This document shows, piece by piece, positions 5,937 to 5,981 of a stretch of DNA of 5,981 nucleotides. The stretch lies in NCBI GenBank assembly GCA_937900065.1, contig CALCDS010000220.1, positions 1 to 5,981 of the forward strand, in the 5' to 3' direction. Each line of letters begins with the position of its first letter. Position 1 is the stretch's first letter. A program made the position numbers and the translations under genes. The stretch comes from an uncultured Clostridiaceae bacterium. Its GTDB lineage: Bacteria; Bacillota; Clostridia; Clostridiales; Oxobacteraceae. Under the pieces are notes generated by a model. It searched no databases, was not told the origin of the DNA, and saw only the letters and a program-made list of their open reading frames with translations.

Positions 5937-5965
5937 ATTATAGGACAGATCAAACAGCTTGTCAA
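5937..5965 (-). promoter_or_regulatory. Consensus housekeeping promoter of the cobalamin operon
   Basis: On the minus strand TTGACA (5965-5960), a 17-base spacer and TATAAT (5942-5937) match the sigma-A consensus at all twelve positions. Initiation near 5930 gives a leader of about 395 bases that contains the riboswitch and both terminators. Such strong initiation fits control exerted after initiation, by the riboswitch. Confidence 0.88.
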
Positions 5966-5981
5966 TATAAACATATTTTTC

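Overview
The window looks like chromosomal DNA of a low-G+C, anaerobic Firmicute of the clostridial type. The reasons are AT-rich intergenic DNA, frequent ATA and AGG/AGA codons, strong GGGG-type ribosome binding sites, intrinsic terminators ending in U-runs, a type I-B-like CRISPR repeat and a class I cobalamin riboswitch. I cannot fix the genus from the sequence alone.

Left part (1-1300): the first 30 bases match the form of a single CRISPR repeat read on the minus strand. It ends in the ATTGAAAC tag, so the array would extend off the left edge and bases 31 to about 230 would be its leader. The leader contains a 10-bp inverted repeat, poly-T/A tracts and two TATAAT hexamers. About 900 bases of AT-rich DNA with no supportable gene follow, then a perfect 17-bp inverted repeat (1204-1239) and an extended -10 promoter.

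Middle (1345-2447): one plus-strand gene encodes a 304-residue soluble alpha-helical protein with a HEAT-like C-terminal half and no recognised function. It converges on the cobalamin operon, and an 18-bp hairpin lies between the two.

Right part (2448-5981): a complete five-gene minus-strand operon runs cblT-cblS-cobU-cobS-cobC. It starts from a consensus promoter (TTGACA, 17 bp, TATAAT), passes through a cobalamin riboswitch and two successive intrinsic terminators, and ends near the hairpin. The genes overlap or are closely spaced. CblT should import alpha-ribazole and CblS should phosphorylate it. CobU activates adenosylcobinamide to its GDP form, CobS joins the two halves, and CobC removes the phosphate to give adenosylcobalamin. 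This is the nucleotide-loop half of B12 synthesis, run by salvage, with no cobT gene in the window. The riboswitch should shut the operon off when adenosylcobalamin is plentiful.

The operon functions are well supported by motifs, and its architecture is known biology. The least explained parts are the long palindrome, the HEAT-like protein and the empty AT-rich stretch beside the CRISPR leader.
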